Origin: Elstera sp043721315
GTDB taxonomy: Bacteria > Pseudomonadota > Alphaproteobacteria > Elsterales > Elsteraceae
Reading direction: 5' to 3'
Assembly: GCA_043721315.1 (NCBI GenBank)
Contig: JAYSQZ010000071.1
Location: 1 to 19,338, forward strand
Length of the DNA: 19,338 nucleotides
The translations under genes and the position numbers were made by a program. The notes beneath the pieces were generated by a model. The model saw only the letters and a list, made by a program, of their open reading frames with translations, was not told where the DNA came from and ran no database searches. The number at the start of each line of letters is the position of its first letter. The first letter of the stretch is position 1. Shown one piece after another: positions 7,579 to 15,266 of this stretch.

Positions 7579-8985
7579 CTAGTAGGCGTTCCGGTTCACA
7601 AAGCCGACAAAAAAGGTCATCAGCAAAATTTTTAGATCGAGACTAAGCGACCAGTTGTCAATGTAGTACAGATCATATTGCACGCGCATTCGCATCTTTT
7701 CCGGCGTATCGGTCTCGCCCCGGTAGCCGTTGACCTGCGCCCATCCCGTGATCCCCGGCTTTACCCGGTGGCGACCCAGATAACCATCAATCACGGCGGC
7801 ATAATGTTCATTGTGGGCAACAGCGTGGGGGCGCGGCCCCACCAGCGACATGCTACCCTGTAAAACATTAAAAAGCTGCGGAAGTTCGTCCAAGCTCGAT
7901 TTCCGCAAAAACGCACCAAGGCGCGTCACGCGCGGATCATTGCGCTGAGCCTGCGGAACCGTAGGGTCAGAGTTTGTATCGTTCCGCATCGAGCGGAATT
8001 TGTATATGGTTATGTCGTTATTATTAAACCCATAGCGCTTTTGCCGAAACAAGACCGGGCCAGGACTATCGAGCTTAACCAGCAGGGCGATCACCGCCAT
8101 CACGGGCAAGGCCAAGACCAAGAAAATCAGCCCCAAAACGCGATCCTCCACCCCTTTCAGCACTTGCCCCCAGGCCCCCAGAGGCCGCTGGAAGACGTGC
8201 AGCAAGGGCAGACCGCCGATAGTGGAATAGCCCCGCACCGGCAGATTGAAGCGCAGCGTATGGGCGCAGAACTTGGTATTGATCGGTACGTCGCGCAGCT
8301 TTGCCAGCACGCTCGCGACCTCCTCCTCCGACCGGTCGATCATAGCGATAACGATTTCATCGACACGCTCTTTGCGAACGAGGCGCACGAGATCCTTCAC
8401 CGAGCCGCGATAAGGCACGCCTTCAATCGTGGTTTCGCCCGGATCGAGCGTATCGAACACCCCCATCACCTGCACGTAAGGATCTTGCCGCAACTGCTCC
8501 AGCACCTTGCGGCCCAAATCCCGCGCGCCCACGAGGGCGATGCGGACGGTCAAATCCCCATGCCGCCGCAGTCGCCGCCGCCGATCCCATATCACAATGC
8601 GCGTTACCGTAAAGGCCAGCAGTACGCCAAAGAACCAGCGCATCGCCCACGTGTGGTTTAGCCACCCGTCAATCTCGGTCACAAAAACAAAGGCGAGGAC
8701 CGATAGGCCAACCATGCTCCAGGCCGCCGCCAACCGCACCACCTGTAAGGAGGTGGAGGCGAGGGCCGCCGGGCGGTAGATACCGGCAATATGAGTGAAG
8801 TTTGCCGTGAGCAGGGCCGCCAGCACGATGATCTGATGATAATAATGCGGTGCGCGTAGGGTGTCGTTATGAAACCAAAACAATACATAAGCAATGACCA
8901 CCACCAACAGAATATCGGTGAGGCGTAAAAGACCGGCGATCAGCGTGGTCCGGTCGGAAGCGGGAAACGCACGAACGTCACTCAT
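7579..8985 (-). CDS. Undecaprenyl-phosphate sugar-1-phosphate transferase (exopolysaccharide initiation)
   Basis: This polyisoprenyl-phosphate hexose-1-phosphate transferase should move a sugar-1-phosphate, most likely glucose, from its UDP form to undecaprenyl phosphate. That is the first step of exopolysaccharide repeat-unit assembly at the inner membrane. From the ATG at 8985 it has 468 residues, the usual length for the WcaJ/PssY class. Four hydrophobic segments lie at about 13-130. A Rossmann-like CoA_binding_3 domain follows (IALVGARDLGRKVLEQL at 149-165). A further hydrophobic segment is at 282-305. The C-terminal bacterial sugar transferase domain has VLFRQKRYG (311-319), KFRSMR (329-334), SLDELPQLFNVLQGSMSLVG (364-383), GPRPH and KPGITGWAQVNGYRGET (409-425). 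A TTG 22 codons upstream is also possible. The neighbouring PilZ gene suggests c-di-GMP control, but no polymerase or flippase genes are in view. Confidence 0.93.
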   Translation of the reverse strand: MSDVRAFPASDRTTLIAGLLRLTDILLVVVIAYVLFWFHNDTLRAPHYYHQIIVLAALLTANFTHIAGIYRPAALASTSLQVVRLAAAWSMVGLSVLAFVFVTEIDGWLNHTWAMRWFFGVLLAFTVTRIVIWDRRRRLRRHGDLTVRIALVGARDLGRKVLEQLRQDPYVQVMGVFDTLDPGETTIEGVPYRGSVKDLVRLVRKERVDEIVIAMIDRSEEEVASVLAKLRDVPINTKFCAHTLRFNLPVRGYSTIGGLPLLHVFQRPLGAWGQVLKGVEDRVLGLIFLVLALPVMAVIALLVKLDSPGPVLFRQKRYGFNNNDITIYKFRSMRNDTNSDPTVPQAQRNDPRVTRLGAFLRKSSLDELPQLFNVLQGSMSLVGPRPHAVAHNEHYAAVIDGYLGRHRVKPGITGWAQVNGYRGETDTPEKMRMRVQYDLYYIDNWSLSLDLKILLMTFFVGFVNRNAY

Positions 8986-9061
8986 GACTAAAGGGCGCAC
9001 CAAAACAGGAGAAAAGAAAAGCCGACGGACTGCCCGAAGGCCCCCGCGCAAACCCTGCGGA

Positions 9062-9859
9062 CTACACGGCCCGTTGGGCGTGCTGTTTCATTAAATTGCG
9101 GAAAAACTCCAAGGCATCCATCGTGGAGCGTGTAAAGCGAACCGCCAGCGTTCTGTGCCTGGAGTCCAGCCGAACAACTCGAATGGTCGCCGTATAGTTC
9201 CGGTCGCCGCCGACGAGGCAGAAGTTCGCCTGGGTTTCACCCCCCTGGTCCAAATCGCCATCATAATTGGCAATCAGCAGCCCACCGATGGACCAATCAA
9301 TCGTGGTGAACACTTTATCGGCCAGCTTCACGTGCAGCTTAGGCTCGTCAAACCGCGTGTAGTTGCGCTTTTCACCCTTAGCGACGTTGGCGATTTTTGG
9401 CATTGCCTCGGCAGGTTTCGCCTTGGTTGGGCCATCCTGGCGGTGCCCCCCCGTCATCGAGATCAGGTCAATCTTTTTCAGAACGAGATCTTTGAAAGTT
9501 TGAGCTGCGCCCAGTTCCATAGCCTTTACAAGATGCTCTTTTGCAATCTTGATCGCGTCTTGTTTTTTGCCTTCCAAACGCTGCAAAGCAAACTCGCGCG
9601 CTTGTTCTAAGGACAAATCAACGAGTTTTAGATTAGCATCGAGCGATATAGACTTAACCGCCTCGCTAACCTTAGCGAAATAATCACGGGCGATGGCTTT
9701 ATCTTGAAGTTGACCGCGTACATTTCGCACGATTCGTTCAACTTCAGCAACGCGCCCCGTGGCCGCCGCAATGCGAGCACGATCGACATCAATGTCGATG
9801 CGCTGCATCTTACTTTCCATCATTTTCCGCTGAATTTCGCGGTCTTTGTCGGAATACAT
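9062..9859 (-). CDS. PilZ-domain protein with a helical N-terminal half
   Basis: This is probably a cytoplasmic c-di-GMP receptor. From the ATG at 9859 it is 265 residues; a TTG at 9889 is an alternative. Residues 1-135 are charged and helical, with coiled-coil character (KDREIQRKMMESKMQRIDID, then several Ala/Lys/Glu-rich helices). No known domain is recognised there. After a linker rich in Lys, Pro and Gly (136-163) comes a PilZ domain with both ligand motifs: RNYTR (Arg165 and Arg169, the RxxxR motif) and DWSIGG (188-193, the DxSxxG motif). The chain continues to residue 265. The first half of the gene is clearly richer in A+T than the surroundings. It lies 76 bases upstream of the sugar transferase gene in the same direction, consistent with c-di-GMP control of polysaccharide, although the target is inferred. 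Confidence 0.88.
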   Translation of the reverse strand: MYSDKDREIQRKMMESKMQRIDIDVDRARIAAATGRVAEVERIVRNVRGQLQDKAIARDYFAKVSEAVKSISLDANLKLVDLSLEQAREFALQRLEGKKQDAIKIAKEHLVKAMELGAAQTFKDLVLKKIDLISMTGGHRQDGPTKAKPAEAMPKIANVAKGEKRNYTRFDEPKLHVKLADKVFTTIDWSIGGLLIANYDGDLDQGGETQANFCLVGGDRNYTATIRVVRLDSRHRTLAVRFTRSTMDALEFFRNLMKQHAQRAV

Positions 9860-9939
9860 CGGGTATCGCCAAAAGGTTGGGCCACACAATGTCCGCAGTT
9901 CGCTTGGATCACGACCACGACATTCGGCACTATCTCTTT

Positions 9940-9967
9940 ACTATAGCAAAAAACCAAGCGGAAACAA
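9940..9967 (-). promoter_or_regulatory. Candidate sigma-70 promoter of the PilZ gene
   Basis: On the minus strand TTGTTT (9967-9962) and TATAGT (9945-9940) are separated by 16 bases. Transcription would start near 9933, giving a leader of about 75 bases before the ATG at 9859. The 168-base divergent gap (9860-10027) must also hold a plus-strand promoter for the hydrolase gene, but I see no convincing one. Confidence 0.4.
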
Positions 9968-10027
9968 AATCTACCGTCACAATGATCACCCTTTTTCTGT
10001 CATACGCTTCTCCAAGCATCCAGAGTG

Positions 10028-10894
10028 ATGGCGGCTCCGTATGAGAAAGTGATGGCTATTTTTCAAATTTGGGCACGCGCTCTCCCGGCAATCCTCTTAG
10101 CTGGACTGGTTTCTGGCTGTAGCGGCCTTGCTATGCTCGACGCGCTAACCCCGAAAACGGGCTATCGCGTGCAAACAGACGAGGCGTTCCAGCCCGGCCC
10201 ACGCGGCAAGATGGATTTCTACAGCCCGGCCAGCGACGCCCCTGTGAAGACGCCCGCGATTGTTTTTTTCTACGGCGGTGGTTGGCAAGATGGCGCACGC
10301 CAGCAGTATCGCTTCATCGGGCAGAGCCTTGCGGAAGCGGGCTACAGGGTGGCTGTGCCCGACTACCGCGTCTATCCCGAAGTGCGCTATCAAGGCTTTC
10401 TGGCCGATGCTGCCACTGCGGTGCGCCATGCGCGGCAGGTGTGGGGGGACGATACGCCGCTCGTGCTGATGGGCCATTCGGCAGGCGCGCACATCGTCTT
10501 GATGTTAGCGCTCGATCCCACCTATCTGGGGGCCGAGCGGCTCAAGCTTGCGGGCGTCCTCGCCCTCGCCGCCCCGGCGGATTTCGAGCCGGACGAGCCT
10601 TACCGCACCATTCTCGACTATGACCGCGTGGGCCGGGCGTCGCTCCCCAGCGGCCATATCCGCGCCGATGCCCCGCCAATTCTGCTGCTGCATGGCGAGA
10701 GCGACCGCACGGTTTACCCCCGCAATAGCCAAACCCTCGCCGCCGCCCTAACCGCCGCAGGCGCGCAAGTTGAAACGATCTTCTACCCCGGCGTTGGCCA
10801 CAGCGCCATCATCGGCGGCATGACGCCCAGCCTCGGCTTCCTCGCCCCCGTGCGCGACGACGTGCAGGCGTTTTTGACGAAGATCGCGCCTTAA
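10028..10894 (+). CDS. Alpha/beta-hydrolase lipoprotein (esterase-like)
   Basis: This is a serine hydrolase of the carboxylesterase/BD-FAE-like group, probably tethered to a membrane by a lipid anchor. From the ATG at 10028 it is 288 residues; GTG at 10025 and ATG at 10052 are alternatives, the last giving the most compact signal peptide. The hydrophobic stretch ALPAILLAGL leads into VSGC, a lipobox. The oxyanion-hole segment reads FFYGGGW, where most relatives have HGGGW. Numbering from the GTG, the nucleophile is Ser152 in GHSAG, with Asp227 (HGESDRTV) and His259 (GVGHSA). Substrate is unknown. It is a single gene, divergent from the PilZ gene and convergent with holA, with its own terminator. 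Confidence 0.88.
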   Translation: MAAPYEKVMAIFQIWARALPAILLAGLVSGCSGLAMLDALTPKTGYRVQTDEAFQPGPRGKMDFYSPASDAPVKTPAIVFFYGGGWQDGARQQYRFIGQSLAEAGYRVAVPDYRVYPEVRYQGFLADAATAVRHARQVWGDDTPLVLMGHSAGAHIVLMLALDPTYLGAERLKLAGVLALAAPADFEPDEPYRTILDYDRVGRASLPSGHIRADAPPILLLHGESDRTVYPRNSQTLAAALTAAGAQVETIFYPGVGHSAIIGGMTPSLGFLAPVRDDVQAFLTKIAP

Positions 10895-10899
10895 GCATA

Positions 10900-10919
10900 T
10901 CAGCGGCGCTGACGTTTTT
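10900..10919 (+). terminator. Intrinsic terminator of the hydrolase gene
   Basis: TCAGC and GCTGA pair around GGC (10900-10912). They are followed on the plus strand by CG and a run of five T (10915-10919). It starts six bases after the stop codon. Confidence 0.6.
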
Positions 10920-10925
10920 AGGTAT

Positions 10926-10940
10926 GTCAGCGTCGCTGAC
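10926..10940. repeat. Second copy of the terminator palindrome, overlapping the end of holA
   Basis: GTCAGC and GCTGAC pair around GTC. The core is the same as in the hairpin 14 bases away (CAGCG-N-CGCTGACG in both), so the two are near-identical direct copies. This one includes the holA stop codon. No T-run follows it on the minus strand. Confidence 0.5.
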
Positions 10941-11961
10941 GGCGGGCGTTCTCGGACACTTCGAGTAACGCCCGCGCGCACATCACCTCGTCCGGCAAGG
11001 CCGAGCTTTTGCACTGGGCTTCCGCCTCCATCAGTCGGCCCAAGGCTGCCGTAACACGGGGCAAGGGCCAGAAGCGGGCCTGGCGAGACAGGCGCTCGGC
11101 ATCGCGCTTAAAGGCGGGCGGGCGTAGGCTCGCAAGGGCCGAATCGGGGCTTTTTCCGCCCGCCACCTGCGCCGCAATCAAGTGCAGCCGCTGCATTTGC
11201 CGGATCAACATTCTGAGAAGACCCACAGGCGATTCGCCGTCCATCATCGCCCGGCGAAAGGCCAAATCGAGGGCCTCGGTACGGCCATCGAGCGCCGCTT
11301 GCAGCACGTCATCCAACGATTGCGCCGCGCTATCCCCCACCGAGCCTTGCGCGTCGGCCAGCGTTACCCGGCTTTTACCGTGCAGATACAGCGTGAGTTT
11401 CTCAAGCTCCGAACGGCTTACCATCCGGTCGCCGCCCAAGTGTTGCGTGAGATAGGCCAGCGCATCCGGCTCTGGCGATAGCCCGGCTTTCCGCAGTGTA
11501 TCGCCGATCACCTGCCCAAGATCGGCACCGCTATCGTGATAACACGGCACCGCCACCGTCGCGGCGTGGCTTTCGCACAGACTGCGAAGGCTGGATTTCG
11601 CCGCTAAATCGCCCGCTTCAATCGCAATCACCGCCTCGCCCGGCAGGGTTTCGAGGAAGCCTTTGAGAATTGCCGTTAGCCCGGAATCGCTAGCATCGCG
11701 CAGCCAAATCGCCCGCCGCCCGCCGATTAAAGACAGCGCCGCCGCCTCGTCGTTCAGCCGCGCCGGATCGTCCTTCAGCGCCGATACTTGGAACTCAACC
11801 ACGCGAAACGGATCGTTCTTGCTGCCCGCCACCGCGACAATCAGCGCCGCCGCCCGCTCCCGCACTAGCCCGGCATCCTGCCCGAAGAACAGCGCCGCCC
11901 GCAGGGGGGAGTTCGCCTGCTTCACCAGCGCTTCGGCGGAGCTTCCACGCGCGAGCTTCAT
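10927..11961 (-). CDS. holA: DNA polymerase III delta subunit HolA
   Basis: HolA is the clamp-loader subunit that opens the beta sliding clamp. It has 344 residues, the normal length. The N-terminal AAA-like region has the family's LFFGQDAGLVRERA (24-37). The central VSRSELEKLTLYL helix and a DSAAQSLDDVLQAALDGR segment lead into the C-terminal collar domain (LLRMLIRQMQRLHLIAAQV and following). As in other delta subunits there is no Walker A motif. The ATG at 11961 lies six bases after the lptE stop, so the two are probably translated from one message, with leuS upstream. The lptE-holA pairing is common in proteobacteria. Confidence 0.95.
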   Translation of the reverse strand: MKLARGSSAEALVKQANSPLRAALFFGQDAGLVRERAAALIVAVAGSKNDPFRVVEFQVSALKDDPARLNDEAAALSLIGGRRAIWLRDASDSGLTAILKGFLETLPGEAVIAIEAGDLAAKSSLRSLCESHAATVAVPCYHDSGADLGQVIGDTLRKAGLSPEPDALAYLTQHLGGDRMVSRSELEKLTLYLHGKSRVTLADAQGSVGDSAAQSLDDVLQAALDGRTEALDLAFRRAMMDGESPVGLLRMLIRQMQRLHLIAAQVAGGKSPDSALASLRPPAFKRDAERLSRQARFWPLPRVTAALGRLMEAEAQCKSSALPDEVMCARALLEVSENARRQRR

Positions 11962-11967
11962 AGAAAC

Positions 11968-12492
11968 CTACGGCTTGGCTTGCCCGCGCTGGGCCAAAAA
12001 GGCCGACAGGCGCAGGCTAATACTATTGGCCAAATCTTGCACTGCCCGCTCCCGCGCCTCATTCTGCGCCAGTAACGTGCCGTAGCCACCTTCCTGATTG
12101 ATATAGCCAATTTCCGAGCGCACAGGTTCGGACAGAACCACTGCGCGCGTCTCCAAATCGGTCAACACCATGCCGCCGTTCAACCGCAGCCGCGAATAAC
12201 TAGACGTAGCATCGCGCCGCACCGCCACTTCCGACACGCCTTCGGCCAGGTTAATATCGAGACTATAGCGCGCCCGCTCTAGCCCCTTCGGCTGCAACCG
12301 ATCCGACAACAGCCCGCGCAAAATCTGCCCCGGACGATCCGCAATCGGATTGATCCGCACCTGCCGCAACGTCTCCGCCGCCACCTGCCCCTCACCGCGC
12401 CCGTACAAAGGCTGGAAGCCGCAGGCGGACAGTAGGAAAGCGGTAGCGAGCAAGACCGGGGCGCTGCCCCCCCGACGTGCTTTGCGCGTCAA
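11968..12492 (-). CDS. lptE: LPS-assembly lipoprotein LptE
   Basis: LptE is an outer-membrane lipoprotein that plugs the LptD barrel and helps insert lipopolysaccharide. The lipobox LLSAC is followed by GFQPLYG, the typical LptE beginning of the mature protein. The body carries the usual beta/alpha pattern (LRQVRINPIADRPGQILRGL, YSLDINLAEGVSEVAV) and a C-terminal amphipathic helix. The start is uncertain. The frame is open to an ATG at 12672 inside leuS, but the first 60 codons are mostly translated palindromic repeat. TTG at 12492 gives 174 residues and a good signal peptide (TRKARRGGS, then APVLLATAFLLSAC, lipidated Cys24); GTG at 12555 is another option. No clear ribosome site distinguishes them. 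The gene is followed directly by holA. Confidence 0.88.
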   Translation of the reverse strand: MTRKARRGGSAPVLLATAFLLSACGFQPLYGRGEGQVAAETLRQVRINPIADRPGQILRGLLSDRLQPKGLERARYSLDINLAEGVSEVAVRRDATSSYSRLRLNGGMVLTDLETRAVVLSEPVRSEIGYINQEGGYGTLLAQNEARERAVQDLANSISLRLSAFLAQRGQAKP

Positions 12493-12530
12493 ACGCGCGG
12501 GCCGCCCGCTCAAGGGGCTTGCCCCTTGAG
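12458..12530. repeat. Palindrome array, copy A (four perfect hairpins)
   Basis: Four perfect palindromes occur in 73 bases. GGGGC/GCCCC lies at 12458-12470 with a three-base loop; GCGCGT/ACGCGC at 12484-12498; GCGGGC/GCCCGC at 12497-12509; and CTCAAGGGGC/GCCCCTTGAG at 12509-12530 with a two-base loop. The last three share edge bases, so they are back to back. The array covers the start region and signal-peptide n-region of lptE. It looks like a REP-like or palindromic-element block. Not a terminator on the minus strand: no T-run follows. Confidence 0.7.
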
Positions 12531-12600
12531 AATCCGTTTTTCCGATGGATGACACGCGCTCAGTCGCCCAGGAAATTAGTTTTGACAAATAATAGGATCG

Positions 12601-12648
12601 CCAAGGGGCAAGCCCCTTGGCTGGGGTCATTAGGGGCAACGCCCCTAA
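12601..12648. repeat. Palindrome array, copy B (two perfect hairpins)
   Basis: CCAAGGGGC/GCCCCTTGG (12601-12620, loop of two) and TTAGGGGC/GCCCCTAA (12630-12648, loop of three) are separated by nine bases. They begin 11 bases beyond the leuS stop. Both share the GGGGC...GCCCC core with the outer hairpins of copy A. The 70 bases between copies A and B (12531-12600) are richer in A+T and hold no clear promoter. Copy B may act as a leuS transcript end or a stabilising 3' structure. Confidence 0.7.
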
Positions 12649-12658
12649 TAGAGGCTTC

Positions 12659-15247
12659 TCAACCGACGACATTGATCAAACGGTTCGGCACGAGGATGAT
12701 TTTCTTCGGTGCGCGGCCATCGAGGGCGCGTTGGACGGACGCATCGGCGAGGGCGGCGGTTTCGGCATCCGCTTGCGTAATGTCGCGCGGCAACTCCAGC
12801 GTTCCGCGCATTTTGCCGTTTACTTGCAGGGCGATGGTGACGCTGGTATCGACCGTAAGCGCCGGATCGAAGCTCGGCCACGGCTGGTTGACCAGCATAC
12901 CTTCACCGCTATGGCCCAGATACGCCCAAATTTCTTCGGTGACGTGGGGCATCATCGGCGCGATGAGACGAATGACCGTGACGAGGGCGAAACGGCGAAC
13001 CCAGGCGCTCGCGGCGTCGGTGCCGGTCAGATCTTCGGCGGCGTTGGTGAGTTCGCGGATGAGCGCGACCGACTTATTGAAATGGAACTGCTCCAGCCCG
13101 TCCGTCACATCGCGGATGGTTTTATGGGTCAGGCGCAATAATTTGTCTGCCGCGCCGTCGATTTTATCCGGCAGGGCGGCACCATAGGCGGCGAGCGGCT
13201 TATCGGCAGCGGGTTCGGTTGCAAGCCGCCACAGGCGGTTGACGTAACGCCATGCGCCATCAATGCCTGCCGTGGTCCACTCGAAATCGCGCTCAGGCGG
13301 CGAGTCCGACAGCACGAAGAGCCGCGCAGCATCGGCCCCATAAGCCCCGATGATTTCATCCGGGTCGATGACGTTTTTCTTGGACTTCGACATTTTCTCC
13401 ACCCGGCCCGGCGTGCTGGCCTGCCCGGTGGTGATCTCGATGAAGGCCCCCGCCTCGTCCTGGCGCACATCGGTGGGGAACAGCCACTGGCCGTCTGCCG
13501 ACTTATAGGTCTGGTGGCAAACCATGCCTTGTGTAAAGAGGCCCGCAAACGGCTCCTTCATATCCACATAGCCGCATTGCTTCAGCGCGCGGGTAAAGAA
13601 GCGCGAATACAGCAAATGCAGAACCGCGTGCTCGACGCCGCCAATGTACTGATCGACCGGCAGCCAATACTCGACCGCCTCTTTATCGAACGCCTCTTCC
13701 GCGCGCGGCGAGGCGAAGCGCAGGAAGTACCAGGAGCTTTCAAAGAAGGTATCGAGCGTATCGGTTTCGCGCGTCGCCGCCCCGCCGCAAGTGGGGCAAG
13801 CCACATGCTTCCACGTCGGGTGCCGATCCAGCGGATTGCCGGGCGCATCGAACGTTACATCGTCGGGCAACGTTACCGGAAGCTGATCGTCAGGCACCGC
13901 CACCGGGCCGCAACTCGGGCAGTGGATCACCGGAATCGGGCAGCCCCAGTAGCGCTGGCGGCTCACACCCCAATCGCGCAGGCGATACTGGGTTTTGACC
14001 GTGCCGATACCAAGGGTTTCGATCTGCTCGCAGGCAGCCTTCTTGGCCTCGGCGACGGTCAGCCCGTCAAGGAAGCCGGAGTTGAGGAGAACCCCATCGT
14101 CGGTGAACGGACCTGTACCAACCGTATAGCGGGCGTCGGCATCGCGCGGGCGAACCACGGTGACAATCGGCAGATCATATTTCGTTGCGAAATCGAAATC
14201 GCGCTGGTCATGCGCCGGGCAACCGAAAAGCGCGCCGGTGCCATACTCCATCAGCACGAAGTTCGCCAGATAGACCGGCAGTTCCTGGCCCGGCACGAAG
14301 GGATTCTGAACGAACAGGCCAGTTCGGAAACCCAGCTTTTCCGCCTGTTCAATCACGGCTTCGGACGTGCCGAGGCGGTTGCACTCGGCGATAAACTCAG
14401 CCGCCGCAGTATCGGTTTTCGCCAATGCCAGCGCCAGCGGATGATTGGCGGCAATGGCGAGGAAGGACGCGCCGAACAACGTATCCGGGCGGGTCGTATA
14501 AACTTCTACCGCGTCAAAACCGGGCTTACGGCTAGCCTCAGTGAGCGCAAAATTAAGCTGTGCGCCTTGGCTTTTGCCGATCCAATTTTCCTGCATCACG
14601 CGCACGCGGTCCGGCCAGCGGTCCAGCGTCGTGATCGCACTCAGCAAATCATCGGCATAGTCGGTGATCTTGAGGAACCATTGATTAAGCTCCCGCCGCT
14701 CGACGGGCGCGCCGGAGCGCCAGCCTTTGCCATCCACCACCTGCTCGTTGGCGAGCACAGTGTTTTCGACCGGATCCCAGTTCACATAGCTTTTTTTGCG
14801 GTACGCGAGGCCGTTTTTCCAGAAATCCAGGAACATTTTCTGTTCGTGGCGGAAATATTGCGGATGGCAAGTGGCAAGCTCCCGCTCCCAATCGAACGAC
14901 ACGCCGAGTTGCCCGAACTGCGCGCGCATACTGTCGATATTCGCGTAGGTCCACTCTGCCGGATGGCGCTTATTCTGCATCGCGGCGTTTTCTGCCGGAA
15001 GCCCGAAAGCGTCCCACCCCATCGGGTGCAGTACGTTGAAACCGCGCGCGCGTTTGTAGCGCGCCGTAAGATCGCCCATCGCGTAATTACGGACGTGGCC
15101 CATGTGCAAACGCCCCGACGGGTAGGGGAACATCTCCAGCACATAATATTTCGGCTTACTCGGGTCGATCTTAGCGGTAAAAACCTCTTGATCGGCCCAA
15201 GCGGCTTGCCATTTGGCTTCGGTTTCTTTGGTGGCGTAGCGGGACAT
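12659..15247 (-). CDS. leuS: Leucyl-tRNA synthetase
   Basis: LeuS charges tRNA-Leu with leucine in the cytoplasm. It has 862 residues, full length for a bacterial class Ia LeuRS. The HIGH motif reads HMGH at 48-51 after PYPSGRL, and KMSKS is at 618-622. The CP1 editing domain (about 225-420) has the threonine-rich TTRPDTLFGA (251-260) and GCPAHDQRDFDFA (342-354) with the conserved editing aspartate. Zinc-type cysteine pairs CPSC (443-446) and CPTC (484-487) are present. The leucine-specific DTFFESSWYFLR segment is at 499-510. The ATG at 15247 lies 19 bases after the upstream lipoprotein gene's stop. The TGA at 12659 overlaps the far end of an extended lptE frame. No anomaly. Confidence 0.99.
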   Translation of the reverse strand: MSRYATKETEAKWQAAWADQEVFTAKIDPSKPKYYVLEMFPYPSGRLHMGHVRNYAMGDLTARYKRARGFNVLHPMGWDAFGLPAENAAMQNKRHPAEWTYANIDSMRAQFGQLGVSFDWERELATCHPQYFRHEQKMFLDFWKNGLAYRKKSYVNWDPVENTVLANEQVVDGKGWRSGAPVERRELNQWFLKITDYADDLLSAITTLDRWPDRVRVMQENWIGKSQGAQLNFALTEASRKPGFDAVEVYTTRPDTLFGASFLAIAANHPLALALAKTDTAAAEFIAECNRLGTSEAVIEQAEKLGFRTGLFVQNPFVPGQELPVYLANFVLMEYGTGALFGCPAHDQRDFDFATKYDLPIVTVVRPRDADARYTVGTGPFTDDGVLLNSGFLDGLTVAEAKKAACEQIETLGIGTVKTQYRLRDWGVSRQRYWGCPIPVIHCPSCGPVAVPDDQLPVTLPDDVTFDAPGNPLDRHPTWKHVACPTCGGAATRETDTLDTFFESSWYFLRFASPRAEEAFDKEAVEYWLPVDQYIGGVEHAVLHLLYSRFFTRALKQCGYVDMKEPFAGLFTQGMVCHQTYKSADGQWLFPTDVRQDEAGAFIEITTGQASTPGRVEKMSKSKKNVIDPDEIIGAYGADAARLFVLSDSPPERDFEWTTAGIDGAWRYVNRLWRLATEPAADKPLAAYGAALPDKIDGAADKLLRLTHKTIRDVTDGLEQFHFNKSVALIRELTNAAEDLTGTDAASAWVRRFALVTVIRLIAPMMPHVTEEIWAYLGHSGEGMLVNQPWPSFDPALTVDTSVTIALQVNGKMRGTLELPRDITQADAETAALADASVQRALDGRAPKKIILVPNRLINVVG

Positions 15248-15266
15248 TGGTCTCGTTCAGTGCGAA

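Noticed and set aside
7827..7845. GGGGC...GCCCC hairpin inside the sugar transferase gene
   Set aside because: It encodes the conserved GPRPH motif, so codon constraint explains it rather than a repeat copy.
8041..8661. Plus-strand open frame of 206 codons
   Set aside because: It lies opposite the sugar transferase gene, whose domains are continuous through this stretch.
8990..9050. Possible terminator between the PilZ gene and the sugar transferase gene
   Set aside because: A T-rich stretch is present on the minus strand, but the stem before it is only three to four base pairs and interrupted.
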